Positions 1-10,352 of a stretch of DNA of 23,663 bases are shown one piece after another. The stretch lies in NCBI GenBank assembly GCA_002150815.3, contig NDFF03000282.1, positions 1 through 23,663 on the forward strand. The letters run 5' to 3'. Both the position numbers and the translations under genes were made by a program. Below the pieces are notes generated by a model, which saw only the letters and a program-made list of their open reading frames with translations, made no database searches and had not been told where the DNA came from. Position 1 is the stretch's first letter; the number at the start of each line of letters is the position of its first letter. This stretch comes from Grammothele lineata (taxonomy: Eukaryota > Basidiomycota > Agaricomycetes > Polyporales > Polyporaceae).

Positions 1-2289
1 TCACCACCGTCGGCCCCCTTCAACCTACACTGTGTATTAAACTAGTATAAGACTTGGCATGCTCAGTGACAATCGCGCGTACACCCAAAGGCCAAAGTTA
101 GCTGAGATAGTGCACCCTTCGACTCGTCGCGCTATGAGCTTCCCCCGGCTTTCCCCTCGACCGAACGAGTAAATACGAGGAGGACATGGTAATCCACTCC
201 TAACATTCAGATCAGTATAAGCTCTGTTAAAGATTTTGCTGACTGGTCTCGCCTACTCTCGGATATTAGCTCAGAACGTTGGAGATTCATACATCTCCTG
301 ATGCAGAGGAATCAAGACCATGAGGGATTCTCTGTCGAGACACAGCGATACTGCAAGTAGAACCGTAAAACCCGTTTCCAGGTCCTAATATACTATGCTG
401 CGCTTTCGTCGAGTTGCTCGCCGCCTCGTTGAGATGATTTGTGAGCGCGGAGCCTAGTCATGCATCACACAGTCAAGAAATAAGCTGCGCGAAAGCAAGG
501 TCCGTATTGGAATCCTATGAGCCAACCTGTGGTATTTCCCAGATGCAGGGCTATCCGAAGAGTCGTTTTGTTCCTAGGAGAGCCCAAATGGCTCCTAGCA
601 GCCACGGCGGCTTATGCAGGACGACTAGCGGCAGTCTGAGCCATATTCGATAGGACGCCTAGCATCCAGCTAGAAGCGCATGTTCATGAAAGTTGGAAGG
701 TGCGTGCGGCCCATTGTCACCGTTTGTAGGGCGAGTCAAGTTGAGGTGTGACACTCCGACAGTGGAATGCACAGGCGATGTGTAGCCACCTTAATGGACT
801 GGAACACATGGCAATGTAAGCAGCGACGGCTAAGGCACGAAAAAGAAGTGTCGACGCCGGCACAGGTTCAATTTCGACGAAGGTCACAGCCGAGGCTTGT
901 GCTGTCTTCGACGCAGAAAACGAGAAGATGCCAGCATTCAGCGCTAGGGAAGGCTGTTGAGCGCTGAGCGCTGAGCTGCTAGTATCGCTGGAAGCCTTGA
1001 GGCTGGGGCCAGTTGGTGGGCGGGAAGCCTGAAGTCGGACGGGCAGGTGGCCTCGAGGACTGCGGCACACAAGCGGGTTGCATGCGGGCCGACTTCCGAT
1101 CGAGTCGCCGCCTGAGCGGGGATGAGCGCTTAGAGGGGCACAGCCGTGGCGGGTGCCTGTGCCCGGCGCCTGTATCGGCGGTGGCAGTACCTGGCAATAC
1201 TCGTGCTCGAGGCGGCAGCCGCGTCGGACTCATGCGGCATCCAATTGCAAGCGCCATCCCGCTTCCGTCCATCCGACTCTCCGTCCAACGTCCTCTCTGC
1301 ACCATAGCCCACTTTCGATAGAAAAGTCTCGCACCGCCCGAGGCAGTCCACGTCATCTTCATGTGCGCCCAAGAACCCGTCAGCGAACTGCCCCCGCGCC
1401 CCGCCACCGCAAGGCGCGCCTCGCGTCCATCGATGAGCCTTTCCAGATATTCACACCGCTATTCTTATCTTTCCGGAAAATGCACTTCTTCATTTCGATT
1501 CGCCAAGGCAGTACAACAGGGGGACGAAGCATGGTGGCAGGACGTAGAGCACTGTACAAGTAAACAACTCAGAAGCATTAGCCAGATCAGTGGAAGAAGG
1601 ACGACGGAGGCGTGGTATCGTGCCGTTATCAGAAACAGCATCGCGAGTGGATAACGGGTGCGGTCGTGAACACGGGTCGCGCAAAGGCACAGCGCCCGAG
1701 CAGCATATGAGACAAGGCGGCGAGGGGAGTGGGACCACATCGAGCACGTAACGAGCCAGGAGCAGAAGATTGAGTAGAGGAGAGACAGGAGGCGAAGGGC
1801 ATAAGCGTGAAGAGGAAAACAAGATAAAAGGGCTAGTGGGTACTCCAAGCAGGCCTAGCCCTACAAGAGCCAACCCTCCAAGGGTATCCTTACACGGTTG
1901 GTGTACATCATGTAAGGGAGTGCATATCCGAGACGTGTCCATATTTCACTAGGCTCGGTAAATAGTACTGTCCTTCGAGCCCGCAGCGCGCCCCGAATGG
2001 GGACTACAGCGGGCATCGCGAGCAGTAGGCCATGCGCGCGCGCGCCTGTATCAGCGGGGCCATGTCGCGCTCGCAGCGATTCTTAGTGGGAAGACCGGCC
2101 GGCGGAGGAAGGGGAAAACGATAGCGGCGGTGGAGAAGGCCAGAGTTGGATGAGAGCACAAGAGGCGGAGGAACCGAGCGCGCGTCTAGCATGACATAAC
2201 CTTCGGCGCGGGCGCGGGCGCGACGAATGAGTGACTCGTTCGCGCCGTGTTCGCCAGGCCTCGAGGCTTGCATCGCATCCGTGCGAAGC
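1..2289. other. Gene-poor stretch with no recognisable gene
   Basis: I found no protein family, splice-joined reading frame, tRNA box or transposon motif here on either strand. The open frames present are short (150 codons or fewer), overlap one another in several frames and have no matching splice partners. The frame on the minus strand at 1465-1848 is hydrophobic, but it overlaps a second minus-strand frame (1490-1942) and looks like chance. Small local structures are present: a CCTTACA/TGTAAGG inverted repeat at 1888-1917, an alternating GC run near 2035-2044 and a GGGCGC-like run near 2203-2222. The last 200 bases or so should hold the 3' UTR of the minus-strand gene that ends at 2290. 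The rest may be promoter, a non-coding transcript or decayed sequence. Confidence 0.5.
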
Positions 2290-3829
2290 TCACTGCCGCC
2301 TGATCAAGCGGACGTGGGCTTGCCAGGAGCCCATCGAGACGTGCTGGAGTCCGACCAGCATCAAGTCTTCGAGCTTGATTCCGCGGCCGCCCACGCGCCA
2401 CTGGGTCTGAGTTGCGTCTTCTTGCTTCTGGCCATCCATCTCCTACAATCGCGTCACCCAGTTAGGGCGACGCATGCGAAGGATGTAGGTGTCCGCTCAC
2501 CTGAATGAAACGGAGGACTGTCTTTGCCACATTCTTTGCAAGTTTTGCACGTGTGATGGGTTGCGGGGGGCTGCGGAAGTCTCGAGTGGGGATCTGTCGG
2601 CTCCACGGCGCATACCCCGGCCACTGAATGTCAGTCAAATCAAAAGTCAGCGTCTGTCTGGCCACAGAAGCCCTGCAGTCGCCTTACGTTCAACCGGATC
2701 GAGACCGACGGCCCGCGGCCTTCAAACATCGGGTCATCTCGACCCTCAAGTTTACTGAAACGAGCCTTGAACGCATCCTCGAGGGGGATGCCGCAGCCAG
2801 TGGGGCTATGGCAGTAGAACATGATAGGGGCCTCGAGGTTGACTTCTTCCACGTAACGTCGGCGGTCACTGAGAGTGTGAGGGCGATACGTTGACTGAGG
2901 AACGAACCTCCCACCACGAGGATGATCCGCGGCAGCAGCCAAATCAAGAACATGAGCCAACTCCATAGGCATCGAGAATACTGTGGTGGGCACAGTCAGT
3001 TCTTGAGAGCCCTGAGCACGAAGTACAGCCGGCGGGCAAAGGGGGTCCAGAGCAGCCTGATAACCGGATATATGCGACGGCGAAATCGGGGAGGCCGACT
3101 GCCGATCAATGTAAGGTGATGCATGCGGGGAGACAGTCTGGTACGGAGTCTCTGGAGTGTACGGGGGAGCAGAGCCAATGCTGGAGGGGCTTCTAGAGGG
3201 GCTGGAGTGCCCGAAATGGGGAAGCGGCCCCAAGCCCCACGGGGAATGAGAGCCACAGGGAGAGTGGAAGCCAGGAGAGTGCGAAGCATAGCTATCGTGA
3301 GAACTGTAATGGTGGTTGGAGGCGGGTGTGGAGGGAATGTCTACCTGGATCCGCGGTCCCCGGGACTGAGCCGACGCAGGACTGTAGTCGGGGCCCGCGC
3401 CGCCAACCCAGTACGAGTCGTGGATGGGGACTTGAGGGGAGACCGATGGCAAAGGCACATTGGAGATGAACGAAGGGGTTGGCTCCGAGAAAAGAAGCGA
3501 GTTCGATGGGTGGGATGGATGCCAGGAAGAGAGCTCAGAGGAGGGGTCGGTGGCTGTGTCGGACGAGAGCTGTGTAGAGACACCAGTGGGCTCTTGGAGA
3601 GTGAAAGAGTACTGCAAGGGGAACGTTGAGCCGCGAAGTACAAAATGTGACGGCAGAGACATACGAAATCAATCTCGTCAAGATTATCTTGTGGTTGAGA
3701 GTGGAGGTTTGGGGACGCGGTGCCGAGGAAGTCACTATGGAGGGGGCCCGAGGAATGGGAAGGCGTGAGGGTATGGATGGGGACGGCGTGCGATGGGGAT
3801 GGGGACTGGGGCTGGGACTGGGACGACAT
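2290..3829 (-). CDS. Uncharacterised Ser/Pro-rich protein with conserved C-terminal block
   Basis: Four exons on the minus strand: 3829-3665, 3611-2688, 2623-2501 and 2442-2290, giving 454 residues. The introns are 53, 64 and 58 bp, all GT...AG and all in phase 0. The first 300 residues or so are low complexity, rich in Ser, Pro and His. The last 150 residues are ordered and look conserved. They include YVEEVNLEAPI, a CGIPLEDA segment, MFEGRGPSVSIRL continuing across intron 2 into WPGYAPWSRQIPTRDF, PITRAKLAKNVAKTV, and a C-terminal LVGLQHVSMGSWQ. From memory, this block recurs in proteins annotated only as hypothetical in many mushroom-forming fungi. I know of no assigned function. I chose the start at 3829 because intron 1 removes an in-frame stretch and splices smoothly to YSFTLQEP. 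A shorter start at 3662 inside the unspliced frame is less likely. The layout resembles a regulatory or DNA-linked protein, but that is inference. Confidence 0.82.
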
Positions 3830-3900
3830 AATGAGTCGGTATGACTGTACTGGGTGGCGAACGGAAGGAGGGAGGGGATGTGGACAGAGCGAGGCAGAAC

Positions 3901-3926
3901 ACGCGTGGTATTTGAAGGAGACGCGT
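3901..3926. promoter_or_regulatory. Paired ACGCGT boxes upstream of the unknown gene
   Basis: Two exact ACGCGT hexamers at 3901-3906 and 3921-3926, 20 bp apart, lie 72-97 bp upstream of the start codon at 3829. ACGCGT is the core of the MluI cell-cycle box bound by MBF-type (Mbp1/Swi6) factors at G1/S in fungi. The motif also occurs singly elsewhere in this GC-rich window, including in coding sequence, so only the pairing and position are notable. Confidence 0.35.
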
Positions 3927-4032
3927 TAGCGCGCGGGAACGAGAAAGGCAAGTTTGAAGAAGGCGGTGTGAGGGAGGACAACCTCTCGGCTACGGCGTCG
4001 ACTTTCGCAGGGCTTGCTGCTGCCGAGAGGTG

Positions 4033-4058
4033 GGCACTATCGTCTGCTTTATAGTGCC
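4033..4058. repeat. Perfect 8-bp inverted repeat over a TATA box
   Basis: GGCACTAT at 4033-4040 is followed by a 10-nt spacer and its exact reverse complement ATAGTGCC at 4051-4058. The right arm overlaps CTATAAAG read on the minus strand, about 220 bp upstream of the start of the unknown gene. It could be a binding site for a dimeric factor or a hairpin in the 5' leader. It could also be chance. Confidence 0.5.
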
Positions 4059-5039
4059 GTCCGGCGCTCGTCGATAATAGGGCAACAGGAGGGATTTGGC
4101 CAACGTCGGTGGCCAGGGTCCCGGAGCAGATGGAGGAGCGGGGTGGAGGAGGCCGGGGGCTTCCTAGGAACACGAGTGGCCACGTATTAGTCCCGGAGAG
4201 GGCAAAACGCGCAAAGGAGATTGGGACGAATGGGCCACCGTCGCTGAGCGTGAGCTAGGGCAGAGAGGACAAGGGTGACTCGGGCCTCGGCTGCGGGTCT
4301 GCGCGCTCTCGGAGCCGTGGGCTCGGAGGGTGAGAACCTAAGACGCCGCCATGTCCGGGGCGGACGGGAGGAGCGGCGAATCGAGGCAGTGTCCTCGCAT
4401 CTCTTTTCTCTATCGAAGAGCGTGCACGGGGCAGCATCCCACAAGCTGTGAAGCTATGCCGAGCCATGCTGAGCCGTAACGAACACCTGGCATTCGGGAA
4501 AGACGGAGAAGGGAGACGCAGTGTGAACCGAGAAAATACACTAGGCAAGGGCTTTCTCAGATACTCCAGGTTACAACAGAATCAGCCGGGACGTCGCGTC
4601 TCATACTATCTCAGGCCGGGCATCCAAGCGGATCCCATAGCTGGGCAGCTTCTACACGACGCATAGAGGACAAGGCAACTCTCGGGGGACAGCGCTGGGA
4701 GGACAGTGCAACAGCTAAGAACAGCAGAGGAATACAAGTCCATTTCAAGGTCGGCCGCTTTCTTTCTAGGCATTCCTTAACAAGAAAGCCTTAGGGGCAC
4801 ACCGGCGGAGACTGATTGAAAAGCAGGGATAGACGAGACAGAGGATGCCTGGGCTGATCGAGGGCCGTCTCGACGGTCACGTCGTAGTCTTCGTGTCGAG
4901 CGATGGCGAGTGCAAAGAGAGAAGGCAGTAGCAAAGATCGCGAGTCCTCGTCGAGAGCTACCCATCCGACGTTGCTGTTGAGGAAGGGCAGCATCGACCA
5001 TCATCCAGCTCAGAAACAGTCGCCGGGCGTTTCTGTCGT

Positions 5040-5073
5040 CACGTGCTCTGAGCCCTATGCGTTGTTGCACGTG
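5040..5073. promoter_or_regulatory. Paired CACGTG E-boxes upstream of LEO1
   Basis: CACGTG occurs at 5040-5045 and 5068-5073, about 142-175 bp before the LEO1 start codon. CACGTG is the classic target of bHLH factors such as Cbf1. The sites are seen directly; their use is inferred. Confidence 0.35.
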
Positions 5074-5214
5074 CGCCAGGCTTCAACTGCGCTGAGACGC
5101 GAGTTGCTGTACTGCGACACCGGCGCCGGACTCTCAGGCAGCTACATACACTCTCCTTGGTCTCACTCACGCTCCCCGCCCAACGCATCCGCGCACGTAT
5201 CACCGCTTTCTATC

Positions 5215-7196
5215 ATGTCTTTCCTTGCAGGGGCGCTTGACGCCGCGCTGGACTCCCCACAAGATCCTTCTGACGCGTCCCCGTCGTCCCCCAAGGCTGA
5301 AGATGACTTAGACTCCGTTCCTGCTCCGGATTCTGGCCCAGTTATCGCTACGGACGAGGATCACAAACAAGAGCTCAACGACCTCTTTGGTGAAGATGAA
5401 GACGTCAATATGGTCGAGCGCGAGTACGTGTGCACGTTTCTTCATCTCGCTCTTCCCTCGGACGCGCATTCATGTACGTTCCTTCAGGGCACCATCTTCT
5501 GCAGTTTCAGAGCTTGCGGAGCATGAAGAAAACCTTTCTTATGACGAGCGCCGCCACCGCGAGCAACTTGAGTATGCCGAAGACGAAGACCCTGAGCCGG
5601 TGGTTGAGCACCGGCTGGAGGCAGACGTCGCCATTCCGAACATCCCCGTCCCCCGTGGTTCTGACGGAAATGTGAGTGAACCCTGTACACAATCATGGAT
5701 ACTATTCCTTCTTTCCTCTTCTTTCCTTACGCATACTCCTTTACGCATACAATATGTACTAAAACGTCCGCCTCGTCGCAGTATTGGGTGATCCGAACGC
5801 CGAACTACGTCAAGGTGGACTCCAAGCCGTTCCATCCAGACACCTACTTGGGCCCAGAGCAGGAGGATGAGGACGCGCATCATGTCGAGTCTCTTCGCGA
5901 GAAGAGCATGACAATCAAGCTCAAAGTAGAAAATACTGTGCGCTGGCGATGGTCAAAAGACGAGCTTGGACAGGATGTAAGTCATATCCCTCGCACGCTC
6001 TGACCACTCTCTGACATGTACATCTAACATTTCCGATCGTACTCCAACATTTGTCGTGGGCTTCCTGCAAACCGCGCACGCATTCCATTACGGCCGCCGA
6101 ATGCGACCTCCACGCAATCCGCCATTAATATATCCCTCAGAGGAGGCAATCTAATAGCCGAATCGTCAGATGGTCCGATGGTTCTCTTTCGCTTCAACTT
6201 GGAAAGGAACTATTTGACATCACGCAGTCCGTCGACAACTCTGGCGCCCTCACTCGGCAAGCTCTCGGCTCGAGTTCTAGTGGCTCTGCATCTCAATCCC
6301 AGTCCGTTCAACCTACGTTCTCTCAGTCCCAACCCGCATCGCAATCCCAAAGTGTCCTCACTGGTGCCGGCGCTCCCGCTAGCCAGGGCCTCACTTACCT
6401 GGTCGCACAGCACAAGCGCGCCGAGATCCTCCAATGCGAGGCCCTCATCACTGGCTACATGTCCCTCCGGCCTACGGGCATGCAATCCGAGACACATCGC
6501 ATGCTCGTGCGCGCTGTCGGCCAAAAGCATTCGCGCGTGGCGCGTCTCCGAATGGCACCCGACCCGACCACAGACCCGGAACGCGAGAAGCTCGAGCTTG
6601 CCAAGGCGGCGTCGCGCAAACCCCGCAAGTCGCGTGGCACAGACGAAGACGGCCTCGGCGGCTTTGGGGGCCGGCGGCGGCGCAGCTATACGCGCAAGCG
6701 TACAGGCGACGGCATGTGGTCAGACGATGAGGATGACGACGATGCCGGCTTCGGACGCGGGGGCTCCGAGGACGAGTATGGCGACGATGCCAGCGAGCGG
6801 AGGGGTGGTAAGCGGCGCAAGGGCGAAGAGTCGGCGAAGAAGGGGCCGGGAGAATACATGACAGACGATTTCTTGGTCGCAGATTCGGACGAGGAGGACG
6901 AATTTGGCGAAGACTCAAGTCGCCGGAAGCGCAAGCGCGGAGGCGGCATGGCGGACGCGGAGGCCGAGGACGACTTGGAACGGATGGAGGCCAAGATCGA
7001 GGCTGACCAGCGCCGAGGCCAAGGTGGCCGGGGGTCCGGTGCGGACACGGACGAGGACGGGGACGGCGCGGGCGAGGACGCCATGGACGTCGAAAGCGAG
7101 GACGAGGAGGAGTTCGGCGTTCGCCGAGCCGCGCGTGGAACGACCGCCGGCCGAAAGCGGCGTGCGATCGAGGTGGAAGAGGAGGAAGACGAGTAA
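5215..7196 (+). CDS. LEO1: LEO1, Paf1 transcription-elongation complex subunit
   Basis: Four exons: 5215-5423, 5488-5671, 5782-5976 and 6141-7196, encoding 547 residues. The introns are 64, 110 and 164 bp. Leo1 is a subunit of the nuclear Paf1 complex, which travels with RNA polymerase II and supports histone modification and elongation. The Leo1 core spans about residues 118-223. It has IPNIPVPRG, the strongly conserved YWVIRTPNYVKVDSKPF and VENTVRWRW, then RIVRWSDGSLSLQLG after intron 3. An acidic N-terminus (DLFGEDEDVNM) precedes it. The C-terminal half is typical of Leo1: Gln/Ser-rich, then basic, then long runs of Asp/Glu alternating with KRKR-like nuclear signals. I chose the ATG at 5215 because MSFLAGALD begins the acidic N-terminus and follows a pyrimidine-rich leader. 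The frame runs further upstream with no family similarity. The gene converges with the ataxin-10 gene. Confidence 0.95.
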
Positions 7197-7511
7197 CAAC
7201 CATGCTACGCGTCCGAGGCTCCTGTATCGCTATGTAGTATCAACTCCCACACTCCGCGCTACGGCAATTTCCAATCGCGCCGATAATTTACATGAGCACT
7301 CGAGAAATAGGCACAAGACCTGGGGCATGAGAGCTGAGCATGCACCGGATGGGCACATGGGCAGTGAATATCTCGAGTCTAGGGACTGCATTATTGTAGA
7401 CCTGCATGACGTATGGCACGATGCGGAACGCTATCAATCCACGCTTTGGTCGATATGCTCTTCTCCTTGCACCGCGCCGCGCAGACTGGACGCCAAACGG
7501 AGAGTAGTCGA
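7197..7511. other. Convergent 3' gap between LEO1 and the ataxin-10 gene
   Basis: These 315 bp lie between two stop codons that face each other. The gap should hold both 3' UTRs. Open frames crossing it from 6904 and 7288 are extensions of shadows of LEO1 and the ataxin-10 gene. I see no gene or clear structure. Confidence 0.6.
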
Positions 7512-10050
7512 CTACAATTCGCTGCCTCGAATTTCCCTCAGAACTTTGTTTTCGTCCCACCGCCCAATAGGCTGGATTGCCTCCACCACTGCCTGGTTTT
7601 CCAAGTTCCCAGCGAGGAGGTTCCTGAGCGCGAAGATGGCGTGTTCACGCAGGTCTGCAGACAAGAAACGAAGTTGGACAACATGAGCAATACGTCCCCA
7701 GGTACGGGACCGGCAATGGTGAGTGGCTAACAGCCAAGACCTCAACAGGACACTCACAGGGGTTGTAGTCATCGACCACGCACAAGTTCATCACGACTGG
7801 GATGCCATCGCATATCCTTACCCTGTCCTGGACCGCGCGGTCATTCGACGCCAAAACACCAAGCAATCGGACGAGGTCGCGTTTGACGTGCCCGAACGCT
7901 TGAGCTACACCAACGGCCTTGAGATCTGAGGCCGTGTTCCCACGATCACCTCTCTGCGTTTCCGATGGATTCGTGAGGTCGGAATCTTGTAAATCAGACG
8001 GGTCTGGAGGAGCGGGACGCTCGACTATTCTGCCGTAAGTAATACGGGGCACGAATACGTCCACGACTCGTAGGGTGCCTACACGTTATCGGGGAACGGA
8101 CGAGGCAGACAGCATGACGCGGCCGAACGGTGCGTGCAGTCCAATGTTGGTGAGTGGGGTCCCTGTGAAACGACGACAGAGACAGCGAATACGCACCAAT
8201 CAGACATTCGATGAAGCCCTGGCCATTCGGGCTTGTCGTAGTACTAATGCTGGTTTTGGGGTCGGTGCGGTGTTCTGCATCCGACGCGGGTGTGGCACGG
8301 ACGGGGCCTTCCGTCTCGGACTCGGAATCCCGCAACGCTATCGTCGTTAGGGCCGTCGTAGCCAGGACCAGCGCTTCGCAGACCTTTGGCAGGAGCAGGT
8401 CCAAGGATTGCAACGGCGCAACGGCGTCGACCGGTCGCATGTCCACAATCGAAGCGCCTACGGAACAATCCGGTCGACGGCGAGTGTCACCGACGTGCGT
8501 ATGAGGTAGAGAGTTGCTCGCCGTAGACGTGGTACGTGGCGATTCCAGAGCCCGCCGTATGGCGGCCTGGGCGTATACGGCCAGATTGAGGAAGGTATGA
8601 CAGAGCATGTCGAGTAAGCTCTCTCCGTTTGCATCGGGTTTCCGAGACGACGCGTCCTCATGACCATGCTTCGCAGCATGCAGATACGAGTCGAAAACGC
8701 GAAGCAGAGTAGACTGGTGAGGTGCTATCGCCTCCGAGTCTCTGGGAGTCCAATTAGCCTTGCCTCGGGAGAAGCAGAAGACAGTTGCGGCGAAATCTGG
8801 AAAACTAGGGCAGCCGCGAGTCGAGCACTCACACACCGAGCTTAGTATACAACGCTGCACCGAACCCTGCTTCGATGACGCGGCTAAAAATCTCGTACCT
8901 GGCAGAGCCGGGTGTGCACGGAGCGGAGGAAGTTAGTAAGTCTTCTCGATCAATAGAATTGATGCACGTAGACCAACCCGATTTCGAAAGCACGACCTTC
9001 TTCGCTTGACTCTTCTCCTTCGAACAGAACAGCCATACTGTCGAGCAAGCCAATGCAGACTCGGGGTCCTCGTGGACACTCAACGAGCATGCGGCTGGAG
9101 TTCGGCCGGGCAAAGTTAGGATACGCAGAAACTGCAATTGGCATCCGGACACGAGACCACATACGTCCTAGGAACGCTGTCGTGGAGACAATTGAGTATG
9201 AGTACGAATGTCGAAGATAGCGTGCGAGGATCGGGAGAGGCAAAGAGCCGGCTGGAGAGAAAGGTTGAAAGGAAAAGTAAGGTAAGGAAGCGACGCCACA
9301 AGATACTTAGGCCGCAAAGGGAAGGACAGACGTGAGGATGAGTTGTTCTTCCGGCAATGACAAGTACGTTGACCAGAGCCTGCCGGCGAGTACGTCGTTC
9401 TGAGTGATCACGTTGGAGAGCGCCTGGATGAGCATTCTGGTGGGGAGATAGACTGGACCGGACATCAGAAAGCTAGATCAATCGAGCGAGTCGCAACTTA
9501 CAGCTAGGGTCATGGATGGCGGCGTAAGAGGAGTAGCGGTGGAGAAGATTCCGGACGTAAGGTTCGTTCTCGCTGCGAGGAGTTGTTGGCGGAAGCGCTC
9601 CTAGAGAGGATAGGTGGAAAGAAGGGTACTGACAAAGCCTTTGCTTGGTTGTACTCGTTTGCGGCAACGAGATTACGTGTTAGCCTTGCCAGGCTGAGAA
9701 CAAAGTTGGCGAGGAGCTGGGCCTTTGGAGGGCCGCAGTCCTCGGCCATGTGAGAGGCCTCTGCTCGGGCCCACATCTGTCGAAGAAGGACCCAGATAGA
9801 GGGGCTGGTGGCATTGCCGATATCCGTTCTAAGAAGAGGTCAGCCGCTCACGCGCAAGGGATGCGGACGAGGATGGTTACCGGGCTTGAGAGCTGGCGGC
9901 GAGCAAAGACGAGCATTGGTCGAGTGCGTCAGTCAAGGCGCGTACTCGAGCGGGGTCCCCAGGGTCGAGGTTGGCCGCCTCGGAGGCGAGGAGGCAGACG
10001 AGGGCACTTGCATCTGCAGGCGGGCCATCCTCTTGCGGAGGGCAGTTCAT
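7512..10050 (-). CDS. Ataxin-10 homologue (armadillo-like helical protein)
   Basis: Ten exons on the minus strand: 10050-9881, 9828-9634, 9572-9502, 9452-9332, 9251-9165, 9094-8978, 8898-8833, 8741-8197, 8078-7758 and 7654-7512, giving 611 residues. The introns are 49-118 bp. The C-terminus carries the ataxin-10 homologue domain at about residues 505-600: VKRDLVRLLGVLASND, IPVVMNLCVVDDYNP, then, restored across the last intron, YLREHAIFALRNLL and ENQAVVEAIQP. Earlier helical repeats include SIWVLLRQMWARA, FVLSLARLTRNLVAA, ENEPYVRNLLHRYSSY, ASPDPRTLSS and MLVECPRGPRVCIGLLDSM. The yeast relative is Ctr86. Ataxin-10 proteins are cytoplasmic armadillo-like scaffolds; in animals they are linked to cytokinesis and neuronal survival, and the fungal role is poorly defined. 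Three donors are weak (GTTGGT at 8977, GTCTGT at 9331, GTCAGT at 9633), but the phases fit. The start at 10050 is the only ATG that opens this frame. Confidence 0.93.
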
Positions 10051-10352
10051 GGTGGCACGTCGAAGACGTCACGAGCTAGGGCAGAGTCTGGGGGATAGTC
10101 AGTACGTACTATACTGGTCAGAACCTAGCTGACCTTTGCGCAGGCGCGCCGCGGGAGACATTCACATCGCAGTCCACCGCGGGACGAGGACGGGCGGGCC
10201 ACCGTCGATTTCTCTCGCCGGCCCGCCGGACCCGCGCCTTGCCCCAGGGAGATGACGGCGCCCACGCCGTCGACCACGACGACCTCGATGCTCAGTACTC
10301 CGTACTCGGCCTCCGCTCTCGACTGTGTCCAGCGCACCGCCTGCCCGCTCCT
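10051..10352. promoter_or_regulatory. Shared divergent promoter of the ataxin-10 gene and VMA12
   Basis: These 302 bp lie between two start codons on opposite strands, so they must hold both promoters and 5' leaders. A perfect 10-bp palindrome, AGTACGTACT, sits at 10101-10110, about 50 bp before the ataxin-10 start. The plus-strand frame of VMA12 stays open back to about 10239 without an ATG. Confidence 0.55.

Larger units (their letters stand above)
3830..5214. promoter_or_regulatory. Divergent promoter region between the unknown gene and LEO1
   Basis: This 1.4-kb gap separates two genes transcribed away from each other. I could not support a gene inside it; the frames at 4187-4444 and 4255-4548 (minus) match nothing I know. 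On the left side lie two ACGCGT hexamers (3901 and 3921) and a TATAAA on the minus strand (4053-4048) inside an inverted repeat. On the right side, two CACGTG E-boxes (5040 and 5068) lie about 150 bp before the LEO1 start. They are followed by a pyrimidine-rich leader just before the ATG, as is common in fungal core promoters. The LEO1 frame stays open upstream to 4903, but nothing there resembles the family. Confidence 0.55.

Noticed and set aside
957..975. Short tandem GAGCGCT repeat
   Set aside because: Only about two copies are present, which is too few to call a repeat array.
1465..1942. Two overlapping hydrophobic minus-strand frames that might be a membrane protein
   Set aside because: The two frames overlap each other in different phases, lack a recognisable family, and have irregular Cys/Leu-rich composition typical of chance translation.
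3123..3629. 168-codon plus-strand frame opposite the unknown Ser/Pro-rich gene
   Set aside because: It is Gly/Arg/Val-rich low complexity, mirrors the Ser/Pro-rich coding strand, and has no motif or splice partners.
3535..4173. 212-codon minus-strand frame overlapping the start of the unknown gene
   Set aside because: It reads a different frame from the conserved C-terminal block and cannot be joined to it in phase. The 3829 start does join.
4903..5214. N-terminal extension of LEO1 starting at 4903
   Set aside because: The frame is open, but the residues do not resemble Leo1 proteins. The stretch contains E-boxes and a pyrimidine-rich leader just before the ATG at 5215.
6472..7203. 243-codon open frame antisense to LEO1
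   Set aside because: It lies opposite the repetitive Asp/Glu/Arg-coding 3' half of LEO1. Its Arg/Pro-rich sequence is what the reverse of that composition gives, and it has no family motif.
8742..8832. Shorter 40-bp intron in the ataxin-10 gene ending at the first CAG
   Set aside because: It is in phase only with a poorer donor and is unusually short. The 91-bp version uses GTGAGT, has a CTAAT branch site and restores the expected APHQSTLL segment.
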